64,000 bases of DNA from Paralithodes platypus (Eukaryota > Arthropoda > Malacostraca > Decapoda > Lithodidae), in assembly GCA_032716605.1 (NCBI GenBank), contig CM064501.1:24504514-24568513 (forward strand). Reading direction: 5' to 3'. The notes beneath the pieces are model-generated. The model searched no databases. It saw only the letters and a program-made list of their open reading frames with translations, and was not told where the DNA came from. Made by a program: the position numbers and the translations under genes. Position 1 is the stretch's first letter, and the number at the start of each line of letters is the position of its first letter. Of this stretch, positions 54,374 to 64,000 are shown piece by piece.

Positions 54374-56621
54374 TCTTTTTTTATATGTGGATGAGGGAGA
54401 CAAAAGGCAAAGCTGCCTGTGACAAGTGCCTCTCCCAGAGTTGAAAGAGTAACAGGGCCAAAATCAAGGAATGTTCGAGCCAAAATGTCTGGACACACGG
54501 AAGTTTGAAGCAATTCAAGTCATAGGATGAGCGGAGAATAGATTCAGGGAGAGTTCTGGAGCTCAGCTGTACAATAGAAGAAAGATTGGGAGTATCGTTT
54601 CACTCCTGAGTTGGAGAGTTGCACAGAGTAGGGGTGGAATTGTGATGCAGGATGGGTACTACGTACCTACATAGATGAGGTGGTATACACTGGGAGATCT
54701 CTGAGGAACACTGATTAATGTAGTAGCGAAAGAATACCGTGAGAGATGCAACATTGCGGCGAAGAGAGAGAGATTGCAGACAGTTGGTGAGAGTACGAGA
54801 GTTAATAATACAAAGGCCTTTCCTTTCTACTTTGTCTAGAAGTGTGGTGTGAGAGGATTCTCCCCACATATGTGAACAATACTCAATACAAGGACGCGCT
54901 GTGTCCCTGTACATAGCAAGAAGCTGTGCAGGGGTAAATAACCCCTTGAGGTGGTTGAGCACACCCAGCTTCTGGGAGGCTTTCTCAGCAAGACTGGTAA
55001 TATGGTCCTTTCAAGAGAGAGTCGAAGAAAACAAGACACCAAGAATACTGAGAGAAGAGGAAGTATTGAATTTTGTATTATTCAGGTATAAGAGATAGTT
55101 CTCTGGGAGTTCACGACGGGTAGTAGGATGGAGAAATTGGGTTTTGGAAGCATTAAAGGCAACAAGGTTTTCTCTGCCCCAATTGGTAATAGTAGTTAGA
55201 TCAGAAGATATGTGCTGTATGGCTTCATTACGTTTGTTGTTTAGGGATTGCTTCCTGGGGCGTTCTGGAAAACTAATTGAATAGTGTAAGGTAGAGCCTA
55301 TGAATGGATGGGACTGGAGGTACAGTTGAGAAGATCATTTATGAAAATTAGAAAGAGAATGGGAGATAGGAAAGAACCCTGAGCAACACCGGAGTTGATA
55401 GGATGAGGAAGTGAATGATGGCTGTCCACAACCGCAGCTATGGAACGGCCGGAAAGGAAATTAGAGACAAAAGCACAGATGGAGGGATAGAAACCAAAGG
55501 AGGGTAGTTTAGAAACTAGAGATTTGTGTCAGACTCTATCGAAGACCTTCGATATGTCTTGTGCAATAGAAAAGGCCTCGCCGAAGTCCAGAAAGGAGGA
55601 TGACCAAGAGTTAGTAAGATATGAAAGAAGATCACCAGCAGAGCGACCATTAACCCGTACAATCCCAGTGACGGCAGAGCCGTCAGTAATATACGGTCCT
55701 TGTAACTGCCTGTATCAGGCAGTGCCTGGTACCACAACGTTTGAGCACTGCTCTAAGACCTTTGCAACACTTCTTAGGTTGGCTGCAAGCTTCGACAGGC
55801 TAGGAGAGGCAGTATTCCTCCATCTTCTGAGGTTGGAGGTTGTTATATCTTGCCTATGAAGCCATTTTGGCCACATTGCTTGGGACTGGGGGGTACATTT
55901 ATGGTAGTATCCTATTGTACAGTAGGGGTTACGGAAGCCATACTGTCGATCTGAGAGGAGATCTGATATGAGAAGATAAATGCTTAAGAAATTTGGAAGT
56001 AGGAATAGTTTAAAAAACTTTGGAGATACAAGAGATGAGAGCAATTGGATGATAGTTGGAGGGTTGAGAGCGGTCACCCTTCTTTAGAACAGGTTGAATG
56101 AGAGCAAAGGTTCAGCAAGAAAGGAAGAAGTTAGAGGAGAGACAGAGACTAAAGAGTTTGCCTAAGCAGGGAGTCAGGACAGAAGACCAGTTTATGAGTA
56201 CAACACAAGGAACACTGTCCGGACCGTACACCTTCTTAGTATCAAGCCCAGAGAGGGTAGATAGTACATCTTTAGAAGAAATTAGGATATTAGGCATAGG
56301 TAGGGGAGAGGGGGTTGGAGATGGTGGAATAGCACCGGAATCAAAGGTGGAGTTTCTAGCAAAACTTTGAGCGAAGAGTTCAGCTTTGTCAGAGGAAGAG
56401 GTGATGGTTGTGCCATCACAGAGTGGAAGAGGGGAGGAAAACACAAAGAAGACAATTTGTTGGAGTCTGGAGAGGTTTTTGGCTAGATGCCAGAGAGCTT
56501 GGGAAGAGCTAGAGTAGGATAGTTCAGTGCATTTATTATTGATAAAAGAGTGTTTGTCAAATTGAAGAACAGATGTGGCTTGATTCCGGCAGAACCATAA
56601 TTATGCAGAATGAGATTCTTG
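54374..56621 (-). mobile_element. Jockey/CR1-group LINE, left copy, broken
   Basis: Read on the minus strand from 56621 to a poly-A tail at about 54381. RT pieces appear in several frames: KVYGDSVP-type text (KKVYGPDSVPCVVLINWSSV), then the post-RT segment LNHLKGLFTPAQLLAMYRDT, ARPCIEYCSHMWGESSHTT, LCIINSRTLTNCLQSL. The 5' portion including the endonuclease is absent. A ~277-bp insertion (55652-55928) interrupts it. It is the closest relative of the adjacent right copy. Confidence 0.85.
55652..55928. mobile_element. Small insertion in the left LINE copy, MITE-like
   Basis: Extra sequence relative to the right LINE copy, where AGAGCGACC runs directly into AAGGAAGCCATACTGG. Its ends, AACCCGTACAATCCC and the inverse of AACCCCTACTGTACAATAGG, form a rough inverted repeat. 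No coding frame. Confidence 0.5.
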
Positions 56622-58146
56622 ATTTTTTTTTTTTTTTCTATGTGATTGATGGAGGCAAAAGGCAGAACTGCCAATAGCGAGTGCCTCCCCCATAGTTGAA
56701 AGAGTGACAGGGCCAAAATCAAGGGACGTTCGAGCCAAAATGCCTGGACACACAGAGTTTGAAGCAATTTAAGTCATATGAAGAGGGAAAGACTGATTCT
56801 GGGAGACAGTTCCAAAGCTCAGCTGTTGAGTAGAAGAAAGTTTGAGAGTAACGTTTCACTCATGGGTTGGAGAGTTGCACAGAGTAGGGGTGGAATTGAG
56901 TTGCAAGACGGGTACCACGTGCCCTACGTAAAGGAGGTGGTATACACTGGGAAAGCTCTGAGGAACACTGATTATTATAGTAGCGATAGAATAGCGAGAG
57001 AGATGCAAAATTGCGGCGGAGAGAGAAATTGCAGAGAGTTGGTGAGTGGACGGGAGTTAATGATACGAAAGGCGTTCCTTTCAACTTTGTTTAGGAGAGC
57101 GGTGTGAGAGGAACCTCCCCACACATGTGAACAATACTCAATACAAGGACGCACTATGCCCCTGTACAGAGCAAGAAGCTGTGCAGGGGTAAAGAACCCC
57201 CTAAGGCAGTTGAGCACACCCAGCTTCTGGGAGGCTGCCTTAGCAAGACTGGTAATATGGTCCTTCCAAATGAGAGCAGAAGAAAATGAGACACCAAAAA
57301 TATTGAGAAAAGATAAAGGATTGATTTTTGTATTGTTGAAGAATAAGGGATAGTCCGCTGGGAGTTCCGGACGGGCAGATAGATGGAGAAATTAGGTTTT
57401 GGAAGCATTTAAGGTAACAAGGTTTTCTCTGCCCCAATTGGAGATAGTATTTAGATCAGAATTTAAGAGTTCTATGGCTTCATTACGTTTGTCGTTGAGG
57501 GATTGCTGGCTGGGGCGTTCTGAAAAACTAATGGAGTAGTGTAAGGTTGAGTCGTCTGCATATGAATGGATGGGAATTGAGGTACAGTTGAGAATACCAT
57601 TTATAAAAATTAGAAAGAGAATAGGAGATAGGACAGAGCCCTGAGGAACACCGGAGTTTATAGGGTGAGGAAGTGAATGATGGCCGTCCACAACCATGGC
57701 TATGGAACGGCCGGAAAGGAAATTAGAGACAAAGGCACAGATGGAGGGATAGAAACCGAAGGAGGGCAATTTAGAAATTAAAGATTTGTGCCAGACTCTA
57801 TCGAAGGCTTTCGATATGTCTAGTGCAATAGAAAAAGTCTCACTGAAGTCCCGAAAGGAGGATGACCAAGAGTTAGTAAGATATGAAAGAAGATCATCAG
57901 TAGAGCGACCCTTAAGGAAGCCATACTGGCGATCTGTGAGCAGATTATGAGAAGCAAAATGTTTATGAAATTTGGAAGCAAGAATAGTTTCAAAAACTTT
58001 AGAAAGACAAGAGATGAGAGCAATTGGACGATAGTTGGAGGGTTGAGAGCGGTCACCCTTCTTTGGGACAGGTTGAATGTGAGCAAACTTCCAGCACAGT
58101 TTTTGAGAACAACAGGAGGAACACCGTCCGGATCGTACGCCTTCTT

Positions 58147-58183
<37 letters not shown>

Positions 58184-59735
58184 GAGATGCCGAAGTCTCC
58201 AACCAGGGTGCAGAAACACCATCAAGATCAATCCACACAAAACACCCGGAGGCACTGGAGAGAGACCAAGGCTACTTAGGAAAAAATAAAAACATATACT
58301 GTATACTGTACTGTACATTATACACATATTAAACACAGATAACATATTATGCAGTATTAAGCATAGAGAGGGTAGAAAGTACATCTTTAGAAGAGATTAC
58401 GATATTAGGCATAAGTAAGAGAGAGGAGGGTGGAGAGGGAGGAATAGCACCGGAATCATCCAAGGTGGAGTTTCTAGCAAAAGTTTGAGCGAAGAGTTTA
58501 GCTTTGTCAGAGGACGAAGTGATGGTTGTGCCATCAGAGTGGGAAATGGGAGGGAAAGACGAGGAAGAAAAATTGTTGGAGAGGTTTTTGGCTAGATGCC
58601 AGAAAGCTTGGGAAGAGCTAGAGTCGGATAGTTCAGTGCATTTATTATTGATGAAAGAGTGTTTGGCAAGTCGAAGAACAGATTTGGCTTGATTCCGGGC
58701 AGAAACATAGGAAGAATGAGAGCCTTGATTTTAAGGCGTCGGTACCGTTTGAATGCTTCCTCCTTATTGCGGACAGCAGTAGAACAGGCGTGAGTAAACC
58801 AAGATTTTTTAGCTTTAGTCTGAGAGAAAGAGAATGGAATGTATGCTTCCATGCCCGATAGGATTGCCTCGGTAATGCGTTCAGCACTCTCCGAGGGTCC
58901 CCGGCCACGGAAGCAGAAATCATTCCATGGGAAATCAAAGAAGTACTGCCGGAGAGCCTCCAAGTCGGCAGCGCCAAAGTGCCAAAAGCGCCGCCGGCTA
59001 GGAGGATCGGGTGGCCGTACTGAAGAGAAAGGATAGGTGACAGAGATAAGTTTATGATCAGAGAATCCCAAAGGAGAGAAAAGATTGACAGCATAAGAAG
59101 AAGGGTTGGAAGTTAGAAACAAGTCAAGAATGTTGGACCGGTTTCCAAAGCGATCCAGGATATGGGTGGGTTGCTGAACGAACTGCTCTAGGTCATTTAG
59201 GATAGAAAGAACTTGTTCACCAGGTTGGTCAGCAGTATGAGAGGAGAGCCATTGGCGGTGGTGAACGTGGAAATCTCCTAAGATGGAGATTTCTGAGAAA
59301 GGAGAAATGGATAGAATGTGCTCCAATTTAGAGTTTAGATAGTCAAATATTTTGGGAAAGTCGGTAGAGTTAGGGGAAAGATAGGCAGCACAGAAATATT
59401 TAGTATGAGAATGACAGGAAAGTTTGAGCCATAAAGTTGAGAATTCAAAGGAGTCGAAATCGGGAACACGAGAGCAAGAGAATTTGGTTTTGAAACTGGG
59501 ATAAAACAAAAAGTAGAGGATACAGAAAAGGGGCTGCTGGCTGTTGCTTCAGACACCTGAGTTTCAGTGAGGAAAAAAATATCAGGTTTGTAGGAGGAGA
59601 GATGGTGTTCAACAAAGGAAAAAATATGAGGAAAGGCCACGCATGTTGCACAAATTGATAATAAGAGTGACAGGCCGAGGTCCGGAGAATTTTGTGGGGT
59701 CATCAGGGGAAGGTCGGGCGAGTGTGGGGGCATTT
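56622..59735 (-). mobile_element. Jockey/CR1-group LINE, right copy, nearly full length but frame-broken
   Basis: From 59733 leftward: endonuclease start region (HHLSSYKPDIFFLTETQVSE), then ISILGDFHVHHRQW, NSNILDLFLTSNP-like text, LGFSDHKLISVTYPF (SDH catalytic motif), spacer (SAERITEAILSGMEAY), RT with SGVPQGSVLSPILFLIF and the catalytic SYADDSTLHYS, then the C-terminus LGVLN / GFFTPAQLLALYRG and a poly-A tail at 56622-56638. The long endonuclease frame is 58592-59509. Frameshifts separate the parts and a ~220-bp element sits inside. LINEs with this YADDSTLH box are very common in decapod genomes (recollection). Confidence 0.88.
58137..58355 (-). mobile_element. Short retroelement inserted into the right LINE copy
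   Basis: Bounded by AGTATT on both sides (a likely 6-bp target duplication) and beginning with about 12 TTA repeats, which on the minus strand form an (AAT)n tail. The body contains GAAGTCTCCAACCAGGGTGC. It looks like the 3' end of a non-LTR element or SINE; no coding frame. Confidence 0.7.
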
Positions 59736-60017
59736 ATGGTTCTCCCCTACTCTCTCTCCCTTCGATTTACGTGTCCTGCTTCTTTCAGGATTCACCAGAA
59801 CTAACTTTTATATATGATAATCACCAATGAACTTTAAGTAGAATTGTATACTTAGTCAAATGTATATGTGTGATTCACTCTCAGTTGTAATTATCAATAA
59901 AACCTTATACCATGTGACCGTGTACTCAGTCCTAGCTTTAGTCCCCCAGTTACTTAATATATGATACATTGCACCCTTAAAAGGCTATTCTACGAATCCC
60001 AGATCCGTTGCCATTAA

Positions 60018-60018
<1 letters not shown>
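59736..60018. other. Intergenic DNA, nothing recognised
   Basis: Single-copy by eye, between the LINE and a TTA microsatellite. Confidence 0.4.
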
Positions 60019-60053
<35 letters not shown>

Positions 60054-60140
60054 GTTTTATTATAATTATTATTATTATTAATATTATTATTATTATTATT
60101 ATTATTATTAGTAGTAGTAGTAGTAGTAGTAGTAGTATCA
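60019..60140. repeat. (TTA)n / (GTA)n microsatellite
   Basis: About 90 bp of TTA repeats followed by about nine AGT/GTA repeats. Frames across it are repeat translations. Confidence 0.95.
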
Positions 60141-60676
60141 TTAGTATAATTATTATAGTCTTTCATATCACATATGGAACTCTAAATGTATATACAGTAT
60201 TCCTTTACAAACCAAATAATAAATGTAACCAGATGGGTAGTGCCACTTATATAATTTTATTTTCGTGCTTTTTTGTATGTATTATGACGTGTCAACATAA
60301 CTTATTTTATTATTGATTTCTTAACTTCATGTGAAGAAAACCACTGTATAAATCGAACATAAATTATGATTCAGCTGTAGTTTTGATAGGAAATTTCGAA
60401 TCATCCATATAATTTTATAAATTGACAACAATTATTTTGTGATACGATGCTGCGTTCTCTCTCTCTCTCACTCATGCTCACTCATTTTCCCTCTCACACT
60501 CTCACTCACACACACACTCTCTCTCATCCAAACACAAACCCCCACTCAGAGTCAAATCCCATGTAACCATATTCCAGCGGAGCTCCAACTCTGAAGCCGT
60601 AAAGTTCTGCCCGTGATATACGAGATCCACACGTACCCTGCTAACAAGTCCAGCCAAGACATACAGCACACCCGGA
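60141..60676. other. Intergenic DNA with a CT/CA-rich stretch
   Basis: CT- and CACT-rich simple sequence at about 60453-60545; nothing else recognised. Confidence 0.5.
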
Positions 60677-60884
60677 TTAACCCCTTCAATACCGGTGCCG
60701 TCCTTCGTATTTGATATCAGCTACATTTTTATTATTTCATGAGGCTTAGGGAGGATATTTGGTAGCTAAAATAATTGATTAAGAGAGTCTTATAGTTGGT
60801 GAAAATTCTTCCTAAGCTGAATTAGATCGTCTAATTTATACCAGAATAAAGTTAAAAGTACGACACCGGTACTGTATGGGTTAA
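60677..60884. mobile_element. MITE family B, copy (shares a TTAA with its neighbour)
   Basis: TTAACCCCTTCAATACCGG at the left and the inverse of TTAACCCATACAGTACCGG at the right, 208 bp. Confidence 0.85.
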
Positions 60885-61096
60885 CCCGTTCAGTACCGGT
60901 GCCGTCCTTTTAACTTTGTTCTGGCTAATATTAGACTGTGTTATTCAGCTTGAAAAAGGGTGTCCAACAATTAACAGGTTTCAAACTATCTCTCTTAACC
61001 CTTTTTACTAACACATATCCTTCATAAACTGCATACATTCCAGTAAGTATCGCTAGAATTAAATAAAAAAGACGTTGCCGGTACAGAAGGAGTTAA
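60881..61096. mobile_element. MITE family B, copy in opposite orientation
   Basis: Begins TTAACCCGTTCAGTACCGG at the TTAA that ends the previous copy and ends CGTTGCCGGTACAGAAGGAGTTAA. Interior order (TTCTGGCTAATATTAGAC first) is reversed relative to 60677-60884. Confidence 0.85.
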
Positions 61097-61185
61097 GAGA
61101 GGAAGGATTGCTGGATGTTTCGACCCCCCCCCCCCCCAACCTCCTTTGAACACCCCCCCCACCCAAACCCCTTCTCCTCCATTGT

Positions 61186-61650
61186 TTGTGTACATGTTCA
61201 ATCCTTCCTTCATCCTATGACTTAAACTGCTTTAAACTTCGTGTGTCTAAGCATTTTGACCACAACATCCCTTCAAATTGGCTCTTTGTCACTCTTCTGG
61301 CTTTGGGGGAGACACTCGTTACAAACAGTTACCAAATGTTACCATCGGGAAAACGGCTACGATCAACAAATTGTAGAACAGCAAGGTATTCCAGATTATT
61401 TATACCAGACAGCATAAGAATAATAAATTAATTACAAATCCATCCACCAACACCAAGGTACTGACTACGCGGTGGCTTGTAAACTATATAGGGATTTTTA
61501 TGTATACTAACTTCTATATTCTCAAGTATATATTATTATCATGATTCCCAAATTGTAAGAATGTGATATATCTATACGAATTTATTACTTTACCCTTGTA
61601 AGAATTGTTTTTCTTCATGTAATCTACATGACCAATAAAGTATTATTCAT
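61186..61650 (+). mobile_element. LINE 3' fragments, two types
   Basis: 61190-61335 reads PSSYDLNCFKLRVSKHFDHN and TLLALGETLVTN, the C-terminal end and 3' region of the LINE family at 54374-59735, in the opposite orientation. From about 61342 a second element's C-terminus follows (LPSGKRLRSTNCRTARYSRL, FIPDSIRIIN) with its 3' end AATAAAGTATTATTC near 61635. A C run precedes them at 61125-61165. Confidence 0.6.
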
Positions 61651-61654
61651 ATTT

Positions 61655-61929
61655 ATATTAGTAAATTATTATTAATTAATATTATTATTATTATTATTAT
61701 AATTAAGCAGCTTACCTTTTGTCTCTTCAATACACACACACACACACAACTAAAATAATAATAAAGTAGGTGTGCAGTTTCCGCATTACCAAAAAATAAA
61801 ATAAAAAGATAAAAATGCATACGCAACTCTGCGACAAAGAATTCTGCAAGTAGTATTGAATCTCTTAGGTAAAATCGGTTTATATACAGTATATAGCGCA
61901 ACTACACATAAGCTACTAAATGTTTTTTA
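61655..61929. other. Intergenic, TTA and CA microsatellites
   Basis: TTA repeats at about 61664-61700 and a short CA run at 61733-61748. No gene. Confidence 0.5.
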
Positions 61930-62078
61930 TACTCACAGCCGGACTTGAGTCAGAACATGTGCCCATACTTTAATCCACTATACCACGGCATGATATAGGA
62001 TACTTGTGTGCAGTGGATTAAAGCATGGACACTCGTGCTAACTGTTTGGTGGTTCATGTCCGCCTGGGAGTATATAAT
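61930..62078. repeat. Inverted pair of tRNA-like segments
   Basis: Arms ATACTCACAGCCGGAC...TTTAATCCACT and the inverse of a similar segment ending GGGAGTAT face each other. Minus-strand TGGTATAGTGGATTAAAG resembles an A box. The B-box half is weak. Likely SINE-derived foldback. Confidence 0.5.
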
Positions 62079-62219
62079 TATATATAATTACATATATGAT
62101 CACATTTAATTTTAACCATTGGAATATTTATCTATAATAAGGTCAGCGTAACACTATTTTGTTGAATTTTGAATATGGTGTAATTCAAATTTAAAATATA
62201 TATAAGAAAGAAATAGTGA

Positions 62220-62739
62220 CCATAATCTGTGACCTTCACCATTCACCATTCACCTTGACCTTGCAATAACAAAAACACAACATTTGGACAATCATTGCAT
62301 TGCCCAACCGAATTTGCCAGCAAAATTTGGTAATGATACATAACCCGTTCAGTACAGTTCTGTCGGTTTCATTTCATACTAGATATTAAGACTATTTTAT
62401 TTAGTTTATAGAAGGGCCTCCATAAAATTAGCAGGCTTTTAACTATCTTAATTAACCCTTTTTACTACCACAGATCCCTCATAAGCTCCACAATATCGTT
62501 TAATTATAGCTAGAATACAATACAAAATATGTCACCGGTACACAAAGGGTTAAACAGTCTAGGAAGAGTTAAAACAAATAATTAACACTCTTCTTTTTTT
62601 CTTTGACCTTGACCTTTAACCTAAATCTTTGATAACAATACATTATTCAGTCAAGGAGAAGTTTTGGGAAAATAACACTCTTATATTGACCTTGACCTTA
62701 ACTATTACAATATTTATGTGAATTTAATATATATGTGAT
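62220..62739. repeat. Dispersed TGACCTTGACC motifs
   Basis: Short clusters of TGACCTTGACCTT-type sequence at about 62226-62265, 62603-62622 and 62686-62702, the fringe of the better ordered array at 63290-63905. Confidence 0.6.
62340..62553. mobile_element. MITE family B, copy
   Basis: Left end ATAACCCGTTCAGTACAG (TTAA mutated to ATAA), right end GTCACCGGTACACAAAGGGTTAA. Internal TTAACCCTTTTTACTACCAC matches the 60881 copy. Confidence 0.75.
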
Positions 62740-63228
62740 TTAACCCTTCCTACCCGGTCTGCATTAGGTAAGGACAGCACGAAAGAAGGGCCACTACCCG
62801 GTATGCCTTATCTAAGGCATGAGCTTAATAGCCTAATTATGCTTGGTCCGAACACCATGCTTACGACGTATGTCAACAAACCCAAGCGTTCGTCACCGCA
62901 CCTCCGAAAACAAGAAGGAGAAGACTCCTCAATGTTATTGTTCTGACGTCATGACGAAATTAGTGTCTAAAAAGCCCCCATATTGGCAACATCTCTGCAA
63001 TATTGGCTCCACTGAAATCGTCATCACAACTGAACCAGTTGACTTACAGAGCTCTACTCAATGCCAAAATACAGATTGAAAACCGCACTACGATTATAGA
63101 TGAGTGGGAAAGTTCTAGCAGTGAAAATAAACATAAATACGGTAGCCTAGGCCTAGACGTTTTTCGGCCATATCGCCCGGGTAGGGGCGACTGTCATTGG
63201 GTAAGACAGCCCGGGGAGGAAGGGTTAA
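62740..63228. mobile_element. piggyBac-like MITE, family D
   Basis: Ends TTAACCCTTCCTACCCGG and the inverse of TTAACCCTTCCTCCCCGG; about 22-bp inverted repeats directly inside TTAA and beginning CCC, as piggyBac termini do. The interior is less AT-rich than its surroundings and holds a 78-codon plus-strand frame (62843-63079) without a recognised domain; no transposase signature. Probably a deletion derivative. Confidence 0.78.
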
Positions 63229-63289
63229 GTAATAAGCCATGACACAGTCAGTTTTAAAAACATTTAGTAATCTTTTTTTAATAAATAAT

Positions 63290-64000
63290 AAAAGTTGACC
63301 TTTGACCTTGGCCTATATCCTTGACCTTTATGTAAGAGTACATTTTTGTTTGCATTGCCATTCCCCATGAAAATCAAATTAGCATGCCTAATTACATTAA
63401 AACCCATCAGTTAGTTTCATATGTATTAATAGAATAGCTGACATTGACCTTTGACCTCTATCTTGACCTTTATATGTTTCAATATTTATTATTTTCCTTT
63501 GCACTTAAAGTGCAACTATCTCACCAAATTTTGTGAAGTTTGCATGAAAAGTAAAGAAAATATCATATTGACGTTTTATTTGACCTTGACCTGTGACCTT
63601 GACCTTTCATATGGAATTGAATAGTTTATTGTATGATCTTGGCCTAGGTATTCCGTGTATACATGGTAAGCCTAGTGAGAATCTAAGAGTTAATATAAGA
63701 AATACTAGTAAAAAACCTATGTTGACCTTTGACCTTGAACATTGACCTTACCCTTTAGTATATTTATCTAAAAATTTGAGCAATATGATATCAAGGTTAC
63801 CAGTACCTTGTATAGTGAAAATGAAGACATTTGAATAAAAACTAAAAACATATAGCATAAGCTGACCTTTGACCTTGACCTGCGACCTTGACCTTTATGT
63901 AAGAGTATTTTTTTTTGCTGATTGACATTGCCCAGGAAAACCAAATAAGCATGACTAATATCATTTAAACCCATCAGTTAGTTTTATATATATTTATAGA
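63290..64000. repeat. ~142-bp repeat units with TGACCTTTGACCTTGACC cores
   Basis: TGACCTTTGACCT-type cores occur at about 63296, 63444, 63580, 63721 and 63863, spaced 136-148 bp. The text after the first and last cores is clearly alike (CCTTTATGTAAGAGTA, AACCCATCAGTTAGTTT), four units apart, implying a ~565-bp higher-order unit. The array runs out of the window. Confidence 0.75.

Noticed and set aside
56098..58279. Plus-strand frames over the LINE pair
   Set aside because: Antisense shadows of minus-strand LINE coding regions.
60008..60316. Tyr/Ile/Ser-rich 102-residue frame
   Set aside because: Mostly a TTA and AGT microsatellite translation.

Overview
The window is animal nuclear DNA, most likely from a decapod crustacean. 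The basis is intron-split genes with GT-AG junctions, very dense microsatellites and minisatellites, RTE-, CR1- and Jockey-like LINEs of the kind I know from decapod genomes, and one arthropod-type neuronal immunoglobulin gene. The species cannot be fixed from sequence alone. No prokaryotic gene, operon or CRISPR array is present.

The one host gene I can assemble is a Dpr-family (defective proboscis extension response) cell-surface protein. It has six coding exons on the + strand: 12904-12961, 18399-18580, 20172-20382, 20754-20881, 22897-23065 and 41995-42254. All five junctions agree in phase. The 1008-nt reading frame gives 335 residues: signal peptide, two Ig domains, and a C-terminal hydrophobic tail that could be a GPI-anchor signal or a membrane segment. 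An upstream untranslated exon is implied but not found.

The striking feature is what happened to this gene's exon edges. The 3' end of exon 5 with its splice donor has become a 39-bp satellite of about 370 copies, filling about 14.5 kb of intron 5 (23038-37533, remnant at 40095-40155). The acceptor and first ~54 bases of exon 3 are copied five times as exact 80-bp units just upstream (19772-20171). The last part of exon 6 is copied twice more downstream of the stop codon. The gene is therefore flanked internally by hundreds of decoy donors and five decoy acceptors. Reading frames show that only the first donor and only the last acceptor give the full protein; every other choice meets a stop codon.

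Layout: 1-12330 is dominated by short TTAA-flanked inverted-repeat elements (piggyBac-like MITEs, at least four families), minisatellites, a diverged segmental duplication (about 2100-4080 against 10335-11992), a G-run block and a broken CR1-like LINE (6780-9830, minus). 12331-43570 is the dpr locus, with a decayed mariner/Tc1-like transposase, two RTE-like LINEs, fragments of two other LINE types and several tandem arrays in its introns and 3' flank. 43571-44640 holds MITEs and a long foldback. 44674-52646 is an LTR retrotransposon with the unusual order Gag-protease-integrase-RT-RNase H (Gmr1-like Ty3/gypsy). It is inactive: nonsense codons, a frameshift, an integrase catalytic substitution and loss of the RT catalytic box. 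52647-61650 holds more MITEs and two adjacent copies of one LINE family on the minus strand (54374-59735). 61655-64000 holds tRNA-like inverted repeats, a piggyBac-like MITE and a ~142-bp repeat rich in TGACCTTGA-type nuclear-receptor half-sites.

Coordinates of decayed elements are approximate to about 10-30 bases unless a terminal repeat is described. Homology statements come from recognising motifs by eye, not from searches.
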